Below the pieces are notes generated by a model. It did no database searches, was not told where the DNA came from, and saw only the letters and a list, made by a program, of their open reading frames with translations. From assembly GCA_037577475.1 (NCBI GenBank), contig CM075197.1, positions 26,592,150-26,656,149 on the forward strand: a stretch of DNA of 64,000 bases. Direction: 5' to 3'. This document shows, one piece after another, positions 1 through 10,100 of this stretch. This DNA is from Chaunax sp. Z400 (Eukaryota > Chordata > Actinopteri > Lophiiformes > Chaunacidae). The translations under genes and the position numbers were made by a program. Positions within the stretch are counted from its first letter, which is position 1; every line of letters starts with the position of its first letter.

Positions 1-389
1 TCCATATCAATTACAAGCCAGACAAGATTCACGTTGCTGGTGAATATCTTGAAGGACAGAACTGATGCAAAGGCACAAGAGTAAACCTCAGCCGGGACAG
101 AGTCTTTATCTGAGCACCAGGGAGGAGCACAGATACTGTATCTGACTCCCTGCATGCTTCACCACGCTTGGAAAACTCCTGATAAACTGGCTGCACTGCG
201 GAATGAAACTCGGACGAGATAAAGCTGCACACAGTTCAACACGCCATGGAAGTCAGAGGCTGTTCTGATGGAGCTGAAGCTGATGTCTGCTCCAGCTGGT
301 CATAGTTCGTAAAATAGGTACAAATAATAATGAACCGTGATGGGAAAGGTTCTCCTATCCCATGGAAAATTAATACATATGCAGCAAAT

Positions 390-1217
390 GTTAAAAAAAG
401 GAGGTAGCTAATTTATTAAACATAAAAAATAACCAATACTATACTAAAATGACATCAGCTATTGATTGATATGGATTCACAAAACTGACATTATGAAGTA
501 AATGTCTGCTAACCATAAACGAAGCTACCCCTTCTGCTTATGTCTACCCTTTCACGACCTCTTCATGAAGACATTCATCATTAATCTCATCTGGGCCATT
601 ATTTTGATAACTGATTAATCTTTCAAGAAAATGAAAAATGCTCCTCACAATTTCCCAGAGCCAAACACTGTCTTCAAGCCACCAGAGCAAAACCTAAAGA
701 CTCTTCGTTTATTATCATAAATGACAAAGAAGGAAGCGAAACCTAACATTTGAGACGACAGAACTAGAAATTGTTTTAGATTTTTACTTGGAAAGCGATT
801 AATCAATTATCAAAATAATGGGCACCAAATTTTCTTTTCATCGACTGATCGTTGCAGCTCTACTCGGATCGAAAGAGAAACAGACAAGATCAACATGAAT
901 GAACGAAGAAATGTTAATATTTCACAATAGACCCATGAGTTACATCATGATATTTGAGAGACAATGAACATTTTTCTGTAGAAATGTAACAACGTTGGGC
1001 TTTACCCCTCCTGCGATGCCACTTCTTTGATAATGTGTAGACATGAACAAATAAATAATCAATCTTTTTTAAACCTAAAAATTGGTCTTTTCTGAAAAGA
1101 AGACGAAGAGCAAGCGAAGCTCCGTTCCAGATGCGTTCCTCGGGTATTCTCCTGCCTGAGGTTTATGTAATTCCTTCAAACCTTAAAGAGAAGCCCCCCG
1201 TTTGCGTCAAAGCCCAG
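390..1217 (-). other. cbx2: Probable cbx2 3' untranslated region
   Basis: This AT-rich sequence follows the cbx2 stop and has no supported ORF. Minus-strand AATAAA signals lie at 708-713 and 412-417, so either could end the transcript. Extent is inferred only. No coding exon is seen from position 1 to here; the short open frame at 29-232 has no recognisable features. Confidence 0.45.
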
Positions 1218-2528
1218 TCAGTAGTTGCGGATGCTGAAGAAGCCCACGCTGGTTGGCGACTCCTTGACTGTGACAGTAACTAGATTAGCAGTGACATCCG
1301 TTACAAACACATGTTCTATCAGACTCCGTGTTGGTTTCCAGTCCTGGTTGTGGACTGCTACGGAGCGATCCTGTCCACCATAGTCCTGGTCGGAGTCTGA
1401 GCTGCTCTCGTCTTCCCCAGTGCTCATGTCATTCATTTTAGCTTTCTTGGCGTCTTTGGAGGCCGATCTGTCCTGCTGGTTCTGGGCCTCTGTGGACGGT
1501 TTCTGCAGACTGTTCTTCTCCAGCTTGCCTTGGAGTTTAGGGGTCTTCAATTCCTCTGTGGTCTTGTCTGCTCCGGGCTGGTTCTTTCTAAACGGTGGTC
1601 TTCCGGGGGTCGCTGGATTCTTAGGGGGATTACACTCCTGGTTTTGTGCGACCGTAGATTTCCTTGTTGGGTTTGTTGCAGTAGTGCCATTTCCAGGAGC
1701 ATCACTGCTTTGCAACAGTTTGTTCTGAAGGTTGAGAGGCTGAAGTCCAGAAGCCTGATTGGACGAGGCATTCTTGGTTAGCAAGGAAGCCATTGCTTTA
1801 GTATTGGGTATCCGCTGCAGTGTTGACACAGGGGTATGGGGCTTCTTTTGTCCGTTGGGGGAACTTAGTGTATGCTGAGTGGTTCCTTGAATGGGATGTT
1901 TGGACATACTCGCATTCAGAGCTGTGACTCCTTTTGATTTACTCGCCGCTGCTTTCAAATCCAGACTTGTCCCGCTGTTCATACTGGAGATGGACACTTT
2001 ACCATCAGCGACATTCCTGTTCTGGCTGGTTTTGTTCAGGGACGGGGAGGCAGGTTGGACTGACCGACCTGATCCCATGGAGCTCATTGAGTTTTTGACA
2101 GCCCCACCTTGGGCAAGAGAGCTCCTGTTCGGCCCACCCACCGGATCTCTCACAGAGCCACGATGAAAACCCATAAAGGTGAAGCTTGATGGGTGAACCG
2201 GCTTCTTGATCGCTCCTGGGAGATCCCCATCTTTGAACGGCTTCAGGATTTTGCGCTGACCCTTGTTCTGTTGAAATTCCTTCCCTTCAGGGGTCAGAGG
2301 TTTCTTGCTCCGTTTCTTTGGGGGCTCCTGTTTGGCCATGACAATCTGTGCCTTCTTCTGAGGGACAGGATGAAGGTCTCGTGTTCTGACGCTCGGGTTT
2401 GCCTGGCCTTCGTTGTCATCGTCATCCGATGAGGATGAAGAGGAGGAGCAGGAGGATGAGGAATCGGAAGATGATGACGATGAGCCAGATGAGGAGCTGC
2501 TTGACTTTGGAACTTCAGGTACATTTTC
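1218..2528 (-). CDS. cbx2: cbx2 coding exon 5 (low-complexity middle and Pc box)
   Basis: The acceptor aatctag|GAA opens in phase 0, and 436 codons run to a TGA at 1218-1220. It encodes the Ser/Asp-rich tract, the Lys/Pro-rich CBX2 block (KKRSKKPLTPEGKE), a long low-complexity middle rich in Ser, Thr, Asn and Gln, and the terminal Pc box. The internal Met at 2339 is not the start: the frame is open and homologous upstream of it. Confidence 0.95.
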   Translation of the reverse strand, partial: ENVPEVPKSSSSSSGSSSSSSDSSSSCSSSSSSSDDDDNEGQANPSVRTRDLHPVPQKKAQIVMAKQEPPKKRSKKPLTPEGKEFQQNKGQRKILKPFKDGDLPGAIKKPVHPSSFTFMGFHRGSVRDPVGGPNRSSLAQGGAVKNSMSSMGSGRSVQPASPSLNKTSQNRNVADGKVSISSMNSGTSLDLKAAASKSKGVTALNASMSKHPIQGTTQHTLSSPNGQKKPHTPVSTLQRIPNTKAMASLLTKNASSNQASGLQPLNLQNKLLQSSDAPGNGTTATNPTRKSTVAQNQECNPPKNPATPGRPPFRKNQPGADKTTEELKTPKLQGKLEKNSLQKPSTEAQNQQDRSASKDAKKAKMNDMSTGEDESSSDSDQDYGGQDRSVAVHNQDWKPTRSLIEHVFVTDVTANLVTVTVKESPTSVGFFSIRNY

Positions 2529-5358
2529 CTAGATTTAAGAGCAAATATTAGAAACTGCGTACTATGCCGTCAAAGAATCATATTCTCCTAGGAAGTGTAC
2601 TTACTAGGATTTTCCTGGGTCGACCCCTCGGCCTTTTCCCTTTCTTTCGTATCAGAAGCTCCTTTTCTTGCTCTCTATAAAAAACAGAATGCAACAAATA
2701 ATCAATGGTGGCTTAATTCAACCAATGCTATATCACCAAAATTTTAAAGTCTTATTTTTGTAGACAATTTGACTGAATTCAAAGTTTTGATCAGCAAATA
2801 AAACATTAAGCAAACAATAAATTCAAATAAAAAAACTGCAGTAGACTCTATATCAATCTAGAGGACCATTGCATCTAACTTGTATTAATTGGGTCTGAAT
2901 AATGCTCAATATTTCAGATATACTCATAGGGACACTCACTTCTTGTTGAATGCAGCTAACAGTCTTGGGTCAAGGATGTTTTCTTGCGGCTCCCAGCTGT
3001 TGTGTCTGAAATAAATTGACACGTCACAGTGAAAATAAAGAAGCAAGGTGTCCCGGCAAGGTTAAATGTACCCTCCAGCCTCAGCGGTAAGGCTGCAGAC
3101 CATCTTTTCATTTTGAGATATATATATTGCATTATGGAAATACAAATACAGGAAATTTCACTGGATACATGCAGTGTGTTTTCAATGTACAAATACACAT
3201 TCATTTCTCAACATTTGTGGTTCTTTAAAAGTCTATCCTCTGACAAACCCCCCCAGTTTATAGAAAAGAGTGAAATTACGTTGTGTTGATATATTGTCAC
3301 TTGTGAATAAGGGTGTTTACAACTCGCCTCCCTCTCCACTCTGTCAGAAACGACAAAAAAAAAACACTCCAGGAGGAAAGAACAGTTTTAGGTCATGGAA
3401 GAGCTCCGACATTTATGGGAAGTCATGAAAACAAGTTAGGTATTTTCAATGACACAGCATTGAGTGTCTTTAACATAGCATAAATAATATTGTTTTCCAA
3501 TTGTTCTGATTACTGAATTAGTCCAGTGTCCCATTTTGCTTTGTTTTAACTGTACTATATTTTTTCAATAATTTTCCGAAGCATCTGTTAGCTCCCGTAC
3601 TGAATGGGAGGACACAATGAGTGGTATTGCGCAATATTGGAAAAAACAAGGTATTTTTTTTATTTCTGCGATAAATGATATGACAAAATCCAGATGATTC
3701 ACGAGATTTAATCCTATTAGAAGCTTGATTTAAACTTTACACGCCCATGATTTATATGAATGTTTACTGGTTTTCTGTAATATAACTTTAACAGCTGTTT
3801 TGGAAAGAATTAATTATTCTAGATCTTTTTGTAGCAGGTTTGACTCATGTAGATAAAGAAATTAATTAAATAAGAATTAAATAAAATAATAATCTAAGTA
3901 TTATTAGAAATTTTTATTCATTTTTCATTATATTTTTATAACAGAAAAAACCGCATTTTCAACTGTCCATGACAAAATCCAGATGATTCACGAGATCTGA
4001 TCTCAGATCAGTCTGTATCATTATTATTTGTTATCTCACAGTTGTGAATTTTCTTTGAGTCCAATAACTTTAAACAATCTGGATCAGCAAATCCAGAATA
4101 TGACTTGTCCAATCATTGCAGACATTATCCATGAAGTTAAAATCTTGTAATTGTCCCACAATGGGACTCCTACTAAAAAATATTCTGGATCCAGATGATG
4201 ATCCGGATCAGCACCAGATTGTTCCTTTATTTAAGTTACTCCTCAGTCATGAAAAAAATAGAAACTTTAGTTTTCCCTTTGTATCAAGCAGCAGTTAAAG
4301 TTGTAACATGACCTGCTTGTGTTGCCGTCCTGATGTCAAATTGATACTTCATGCAACCCAACTTGTGACTGTCTCATAAGATAATTTGTACAAACTTAAA
4401 ATTTAAACTTATTTCATTGCAAAAACAAACTGAACCAGGCCACTTTGTGTGTTTCCCTTGAGGTGATCTGAACCACATCCATGTGTAAATGACCTTTTTT
4501 CTTCCTCACTTGTTGTTAAATGGCCCAATCTGATCAGCAGTCAGTGAAATAATCAACCCCCACCCTTTTGCTACACACACACAAAGGATGTGGTTCTAAC
4601 AGAAAGCCATGGAGCTGGCAGGCAACAGTGTGCACTGATGGTGGATTACAGCAACAATGTGGAGTGAACAGAGAGGGCAAGTGACAAGAAATTAAAGATG
4701 GGTACAACATGCGACGTAAATACTGAATAAAAACTTTACAATTAAGGAGAGGTGACGGATTACATCATTTGAAGTGGTCAATTAAATAATAATTAACCTT
4801 GTAAATTTGATTGACTGGTTTTCAAGTTGCACACAAAAAAACTTGTTTAAAATCAGGAATAAAATAAAAATGACGATGATCTGAATAAACAGAGGGATGG
4901 AAAACCACACGGAGAAAACTGATGCAGCCCTGAAAACGCTTCCTTTCGCCAACAACATTTGAGGTGTTCTGAACAAAAGAAAAACGAGAAGGTAAAACTG
5001 AATAAATGATCGATCAGAAATAGAAACTAAACGTAGCCTCTGTTGTCGTTTGATCCCCGTTTGATCAGTTCTGCTTAAAGTTCGGCTAAAAGCAACAAGC
5101 GACTCGCTCTGTTGTTGTTTTCATTGTTTCGGGCTGAGCAGCAACACTTCTACTTACTTGGACGACCATCCCCTCCACTTCACCAGAAACTCCAACTTTC
5201 CCTGGAAGAGAACCGAGAGGAAGAACGTTAGAAAACAGCCGCCAGAGAAGCCGCAGATAAACGGAGACACGTTTCACAGCTCGGACCTTCCTCAGCCGCT
5301 TGTTCAGGATACATTCCGCATCAAAAACCTGCTCTCCGACGGCGCTCAGCTCCTCCAT
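1218..5358 (-). CDS. cbx2: Chromobox protein CBX2 (Polycomb PRC1 subunit), five coding exons
   Basis: CBX2 reads trimethylated H3K27 through its chromodomain and joins RING1 in nuclear PRC1 to compact chromatin and silence developmental genes. Coding exons are 5287-5358, 5158-5201, 2940-3005, 2605-2674 and 1218-2528. All junctions are GT-AG, the phases agree, and the sum is 1563 nt or 520 residues, against 532 in human. The chromodomain spans about residues 10-61, with cage residues F12, W33 and W36. The AT-hook KRPRGRPRK is at 74-82. A Ser-rich then Asp-rich stretch covers about 93-130, and the conserved block HPVPQKKAQ lies near 137. The C-terminal Pc box (RING1-binding) occupies the last 36 residues and ends in GFFSIRNY. 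The whole architecture and the Pc box match CBX2 rather than CBX4 or CBX8. The ATG is fixed by homology (MEELSAVGEQVF). enpp7 lies upstream in the same orientation. The identification is firm; the splice sites are read from sequence. Confidence 0.97.
2605..2674 (-). CDS. cbx2: cbx2 coding exon 4 (AT-hook)
   Basis: Seventy nt encode EQEKELLIRK, then the AT-hook KGKRPRGRPRK, then IL. The acceptor is tttatag|A and the donor is CCTA|gtaagt. The AT-hook is the minor-groove DNA-binding motif that sets CBX2 apart from most other CBX paralogues. Confidence 0.95.
2940..3005 (-). CDS. cbx2: cbx2 coding exon 3
   Basis: It completes the split Lys codon and encodes HNSWEPQENILDPRLLAAF followed by NK, the second half of the chromodomain, then two bases of Lys61. 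The acceptor is atttcag|A and the donor is AGAA|gtgagt. Confidence 0.95.
3680..3996. repeat. 28-bp exact direct repeat pair in cbx2 intron 2
   Basis: The same 28 bases, beginning atgacaaaatccagatgatt, occur at 3680-3707 and 3969-3996, 289 bases apart. Nearby text at 4080-4290 (gatccagatgatgatccgga) resembles the dispersed gatccagat-rich repeat family found elsewhere in the window. The rest of the 2.15-kb intron shows nothing coding. Confidence 0.7.
5158..5201 (-). CDS. cbx2: cbx2 coding exon 2 (44 nt chromodomain microexon)
   Basis: It encodes GKLEFLVKWRGWSS plus two bases of the following Lys codon. The acceptor is cttccag| and the donor is TCCAA|gtaag. It holds the cage tryptophans W33 and W36. 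Only 85 bases separate it from exon 1, while the next intron is about 2.15 kb. Confidence 0.95.
5287..5358 (-). CDS. cbx2: cbx2 coding exon 1
   Basis: It encodes residues 1-24 (MEELSAVGEQVF to KRLRK), the start of the chromodomain with cage residue F12. The donor is AAG|gtccga at 5286/5285. The exon ends in phase 0. The open frame that runs on past this donor is intron. Confidence 0.95.
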
Positions 5359-5470
5359 GTCTGCCTTCGTCCCACAGACGAGTCCCGTATCAAAGGACTA
5401 GAGGCGCGTCCAGCCAATCACAATAGGCGCGTGCTGGAGCAGATGTTCACAGTGTAGCCTTCAAAATAAA
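5359..5470 (-). promoter_or_regulatory. cbx2: cbx2 proximal promoter with CCAAT box
   Basis: About 60 bases upstream of the cbx2 ATG is a minus-strand CCAAT-type element GTGATTGGCTGG (gccaatca on the plus strand at 5413-5420), in a short CpG-containing stretch with two copies of GGCGCG in either orientation. No clear TATA box is seen. The transcription start probably lies between here and 5359; this is inference from motif position. Confidence 0.45.
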
Positions 5471-5487
5471 GGTCTTCTCAGCTAACG

Positions 5488-5860
5488 GTAATACTACCGC
5501 TACTACCACTACTGTTACTACTATTTCTACTGTACCACTACTACTATTATTACGACTACCACAACTACAACTACTACTACCATTATTACTACTGTTTCTA
5601 CTAATACTACTAAAATTACTACCACTACCACAAAAACTACTACTACCATCACCGCTACCACTTCTTTTTCGCTACTTATACTATTAATAATAATTATAAC
5701 AATACTAATAATATTAATACCACCACTACCACTACTACTACTGATAATAATATTAATAATATTATACTGCTACTTATAACAACAACAACAACAATAATAA
5801 TAACAATAACCACAACAAAAATAATAATAACTATAATTATAATAATAATAATAATAAACT
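5488..5860. repeat. Degenerate ACT/AAT trinucleotide tract upstream of cbx2
   Basis: About 370 bases are almost wholly imperfect triplets: (ACT), (ACC), (ATT) and (AAT) units grading from CTA-rich to AAT-rich. The tract starts only about 130 bases upstream of the cbx2 ATG. Open frames here are low-complexity artefacts. Confidence 0.9.
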
Positions 5861-6545
5861 TTATTTGTTTATCATATTTCATTCAAGAGATTCAGGAAAG
5901 TGTTTAAGAAAAGACATTGAAGGATCATAAACACAGAGCTGTATGAAAACAGGGACAATAATAGGAATATAAAAATAAGGATGAAAATAAAACATGGAAT
6001 AATGAAACTAAAATAAAAAATACAAATAATTAAAATCAAGTTAATGAAAGTTAAACACAGCATTTTAAAAGTAGTGCAGCAGTGCAACACAAGGCTCAAA
6101 AGAGTTTCAATCCTGTCCCTTCAAAGTAAGAGTTGTTTTTGGCTTCTTTTTGGCTTTTAGCAAGCTGAGAAATATTTTAAACAAGAAGTTTATACTAACG
6201 TGAGTTATTTTGAAATGTAAATGTTATTAGTAAGCTGATTAAAAAGACGAATGAATTAAATAAAATGTGTTGCAAATTATAGTAAGTAGATCAGACAATG
6301 ACAGGAAGTTTTTGAAGTTTTTGAAGACCATGTGATGAAGATTTGCATCCATTGGTCAATGTGTACTGCTGCAAAACATAATCCATTATCTTTATAACGA
6401 AAAATAAAAAAAGAGCCAAAATTTTCATTAAAACATTCATTACATAAGGTGATATTACTTTATTCTTTATGTACTTTATTTTATTTTCAGTACTGTGTAT
6501 GTTTTTGTAATTTAAATAGATATACAAAAAAAAACCCGTACCAAA
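5861..6545. other. AT-rich intergenic sequence between cbx2 and enpp7
   Basis: Roughly 700 bases of AT-rich sequence follow the triplet tract. I see no splice-bounded exon, no recognisable repeat and no promoter motif in it. Confidence 0.5.
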
Positions 6546-6559
6546 TCATCAAGCTTAGC

Positions 6560-6720
6560 CTTATTTTGAAAGTCTTATCCGGAAGTGCTTTGTTTTCCCG
6601 CGTAACTTGACGCTGTTAAACGCGGAGAGGCGGGCAATTGAGAATGAGGCTGCTAAAGTATGAACCTTGGCGGCCACCGTCCTGATCTGAAAATGTTTAA
6701 TAGTAAGTGAAAGCAAAGAC
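6560..6720 (+). promoter_or_regulatory. GC-rich patch with ETS motif and possible first exon
   Basis: In an AT-rich setting, 6570-6690 carries CCGGAAGTGC (ETS/GABPA type), several CpGs (cccgcg, aacgcgg, ggcggg) and a YY1-like ggcggccacc. From the ATG at 6660, plus strand, the frame reads MNLGGHRPDLKMFN and runs into AATA|gtaagt, a near-consensus donor. This pattern resembles a housekeeping promoter with a first coding exon, but no partner exon was found and the peptide is not recognised. It could equally be a lncRNA start or chance. Confidence 0.35.
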
Positions 6721-6984
6721 TAGACGTCGTGAAATGATCACTAAATTCTCTCTAAGTCATCCTTAAATCAATTTAAAATGATAAAATAGTTAAAACACCT
6801 CATGTAATAGAAATGAACGGATAAATAATTTGTGTATATCTTATTAAATGGTTGTTCAGATTCAAGACAACAAGTATACAGGGATTACATGATATTTAGA
6901 TTAAGTATTCATTCAGACATTTAATGACGTTTTTGAACAAAACATTAAACAAAATTAACAAGGAAGTTAGGTTCTTGTATTAGT

Positions 6985-6990
6985 TTTATT
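6985..6990 (-). terminator. enpp7: enpp7 polyadenylation signal
   Basis: Canonical AATAAA on the minus strand (tttatt on plus), about 100 bases after the enpp7 stop. Cleavage would be expected near 6960-6975, leaving about 1.6 kb to the cbx2 start codon. Confidence 0.6.
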
Positions 6991-7090
6991 GTATTTCTCC
7001 TCGTTTTTCAACAAAAATAATACTTGTGTCTCGTTCATTTCCTCACATGGAATACAACCAGAAGTGCTACGTTTTTGTTCTTGTATAAAG

Positions 7091-7148
7091 TTAAAGTGAA
7101 GTTTGTTGTGTCGCTTCTTTTTCTGGAGGATAGTTTGAGCTTCCCGAT
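7091..7148 (-). CDS. enpp7: enpp7 coding exon 6 (cytoplasmic tail and stop)
   Basis: The acceptor gtttcag|A enters in phase 2, completing an Arg codon started in exon 5. It encodes SGSSNYPPEKEATQQTSL and a TAA. Phase agreement and the polyadenylation signal shortly downstream support it as the terminal exon. Confidence 0.85.
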
Positions 7149-10100
7149 CTGAAACACAGAAAAATTCATTCATGAGGCTGAGAGATACTATACTATAATA
7201 CTATTGCTCATCAGATTTCAGCAGAATGGTATCAAACTGTTAGAAACACATTGTTATTGTTTTGCAAATAAATAAAAATATTTAATAGTTTTACACTTAC
7301 ATTATGAAATGATTGCATTTGAATCAATTGAAACATTGATTTTGTTTAAAATTTTCTCATTATGACACTAATATCAATATTGAAACATATTCTTAAAAGT
7401 AGTTCTCAAATAATATTTTTACATATATTGTACAGTCTCATAAGAAAAAAAGAAAAAAGGTTTTAATTACTAGCCTTTACCTTTTATTCTGGCGTCTGTT
7501 CTTGAGTAATTTATGGGTCATCAGCGCTATAAAAACTAAAACCAGGAATCCAGCCACTGCAGCCAATCCAACGAAGATGTTATGCACATAATTCACACTT
7601 CCACCTGGAAGTAGAGAGAACACGTGTTTTTGGAGGTTTTCAGCTCACATATATAGATAAATGTTTTATATTATTGGAATTTTGTGCTGATTGAATATTC
7701 CTAAAGGACAACCCTGTTTCGCATTAGTTGAATTTTTCTTCTTCCTTAAAAATATCTGGATTTCCAAAACAATTCTTAACTATGTAACTCAGAGACACAG
7801 ACTGTTCTGAACTTTACATGCCCCAAGAAGTTTTTGTTTACCGTAAACGTTGTTTACTGTGTTTTGCTGTGGAGACAAAATCGGTTGGAAACTCCATCCT
7901 GTTATAGATTTATTTGGAGTCTCTATTGACTCTTCCAAATTAACTCTCTACAGGCTTGTGGACATATTAGCTTTCACTTCTCCTCTGGCTGGACGCTGTA
8001 TTTTACTTTTATTGAAGTCCTCTCAGGCGTAGGGATGTCAATTTCCCTGCAGGGATCAATAAAGTACTTTTGATTCTGATTCTGTCCTTCCTGAAGTTAG
8101 AAAAGATAAAAATCTCAATGAAAGGAAGAACTGCTAGTTTTTTTTACTTTAGATCCTCAGCTGCCCTCTAATCCCCGGTAACTTTAAAAAAAAACAAAAA
8201 ATATTTCCCTGCTGTTTTTCTTCATTTTCAACTGAAATTATTTCCTTAATTTAATTAGTGATTTTTTCTGTACAGAGACTTGTTATACTGTTTTCTTCAG
8301 TGTTCTTGTTGTTCAAGAAAATGGGATTTAAATTGTAAATGACTGTATACATTTTTATATTCTCTATATCTCCACTAAAAATATATAAAAATAAACCTCT
8401 TATTTGTTAAAATCAGGTAGAAACAAAATAAAAACTAAGAGTCTCACATATAAAGTTGCATAAAATGGAAACACAATAAATAAAGTCCAGGTACCAAACA
8501 CTTCTATGACTTTTGTAGTCCCCACAAGTAAATGAACAAATCAGATTCTACAGACGATATAAAACAAATTGTGAACTGTGTTAGCTAAAACACCCCAGAA
8601 CTCTACGTTTTCTATTCCTGCAATAGAATTAAACAAGTTACTAATCCTCCTTAAGCCAATAATAAGTACTCCTACTAATAGTAGTAATATTTTATAGATT
8701 TTTTGTGACCAATCTAATAGCACAAGCAAAGTGTCACAACAAAATCATGATTTAATTATAATTACATCTTGGTTAAATCATGATGATCGATGTTAGAGAT
8801 TCACTTTGACTCTATACAAGACTTAAAGAATGAGGCTGGTGATTTTCTGTGTCTTTCTAATTGTAAAGTGTCCAATGAAAAGACCCAAACCAACAATGAA
8901 CTGGTTGCACATGTATTGTGTGTTTATCTGTATCCTAGATCTCCATTAAAACTAAAAAACACCGAACTGCTGCCAAAACATACAAGAGCACCAAATGTGG
9001 ATTAATCCAATATATATATATATATATATACAGTACCAGTCAATAGTTTGGACACAGTTACCCATCCACTTGAATGGGAAACTGTGTCCAAATTTTTGAC
9101 TGGTATTGTATATATATATAAACAACTATATATATATGAGTGGATTTGTTTTGTCTGTTTGATTTTTTTTGACATTGTAGAAAAATAAATACTGAGAGAT
9201 GAGTAAACAATCAAACAACAGTAAGTAAGTCAACAATACTCCAAATTTAGCAGTCTTCTGGCGCTTAATATTTAAACAGTTTTTGGTACAAACCTGGCTC
9301 CCGGATCCATCACGGCCTTATTTGGAGTTCCTCCCACCATGGTACCCAATCTTTCCGTGACAAAACGCCGAGTTCACTACTCTGCTAGCCCGACGTCTCA
9401 TCTTACAGAGACAGAAACACACTCTTCCCCCCCTCACATAACAGCTGGCTCAAGGAGGTCTTCACTCATATTAAACTTGAAAAAATTAGATGATCAGTAA
9501 AATGCTCCAAAATTCCTGGAAGCCTTTTATGCATATTTGAACAAAGTCAACATCCTCCCAGAGGACCACCAGCTCCCCACAAACTCTTCATTTACTTCAT
9601 TGATGTATGATGATGCTTTTATTAATGATACCTTTTATCATTTATTTTATTTATTCATTCTTTTGTTTTCTTTCTTTCCACTGTGTGTTCAGCGCTGGTG
9701 TGAAATCAATAAAAACATTTGGGAAAAACAAAAATTGAGAGATAAACTGAGACATTGTTTGTTGTGGTCTTTTCATGGGATTCGTCAATAGTAAGAAAAA
9801 TATAAGAAAACATTGCCAGCATGGTCGTTGAATTATTTAACTTGAGACAACATCTTTCACTTCCTCTCTTAAAATCTTCATGAGCAGATCTCCTTCTAGT
9901 TTCAACCTGCAGTAGCTCTACGCCTGATTTGGACACGTGCAAAGTCGGACATGATGGATGAACGGTCCAGTACTGCAGGAGCAGGTGTTGGAGCGACACA
10001 CTTAGGAGGCCACAGGGAGACTCTCATTAGTCTGACGTAAACTCACCCTGAGTGGTTATGCTGGTAACCAGCATGTGTTCGGTGGCGTTCAAGTGGCCGT

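Noticed and set aside
1420..2432. Several plus-strand open frames over cbx2 exon 5
   Set aside because: They are antisense or shifted frames of the cbx2 coding exon.
5694..5882. Ile/Val-rich open frame resembling a membrane protein
   Set aside because: It is a translation of the AAT/AAC triplet tract.
9900..9999. Alternative last exon of enpp7 after acceptor ctcctgcag
   Set aside because: The phase is possible but the short product has no hydrophobic segment and no family resemblance; exons at 7481-7604 and 7091-7148 fit much better.
10027..10046. enpp7 ending by read-through of exon 4 (GEFTSD then stop)
   Set aside because: It would remove the membrane anchor expected in this subfamily. 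A consensus donor CAGG|gtgagt precedes it, and phase-matched anchor exons exist downstream.
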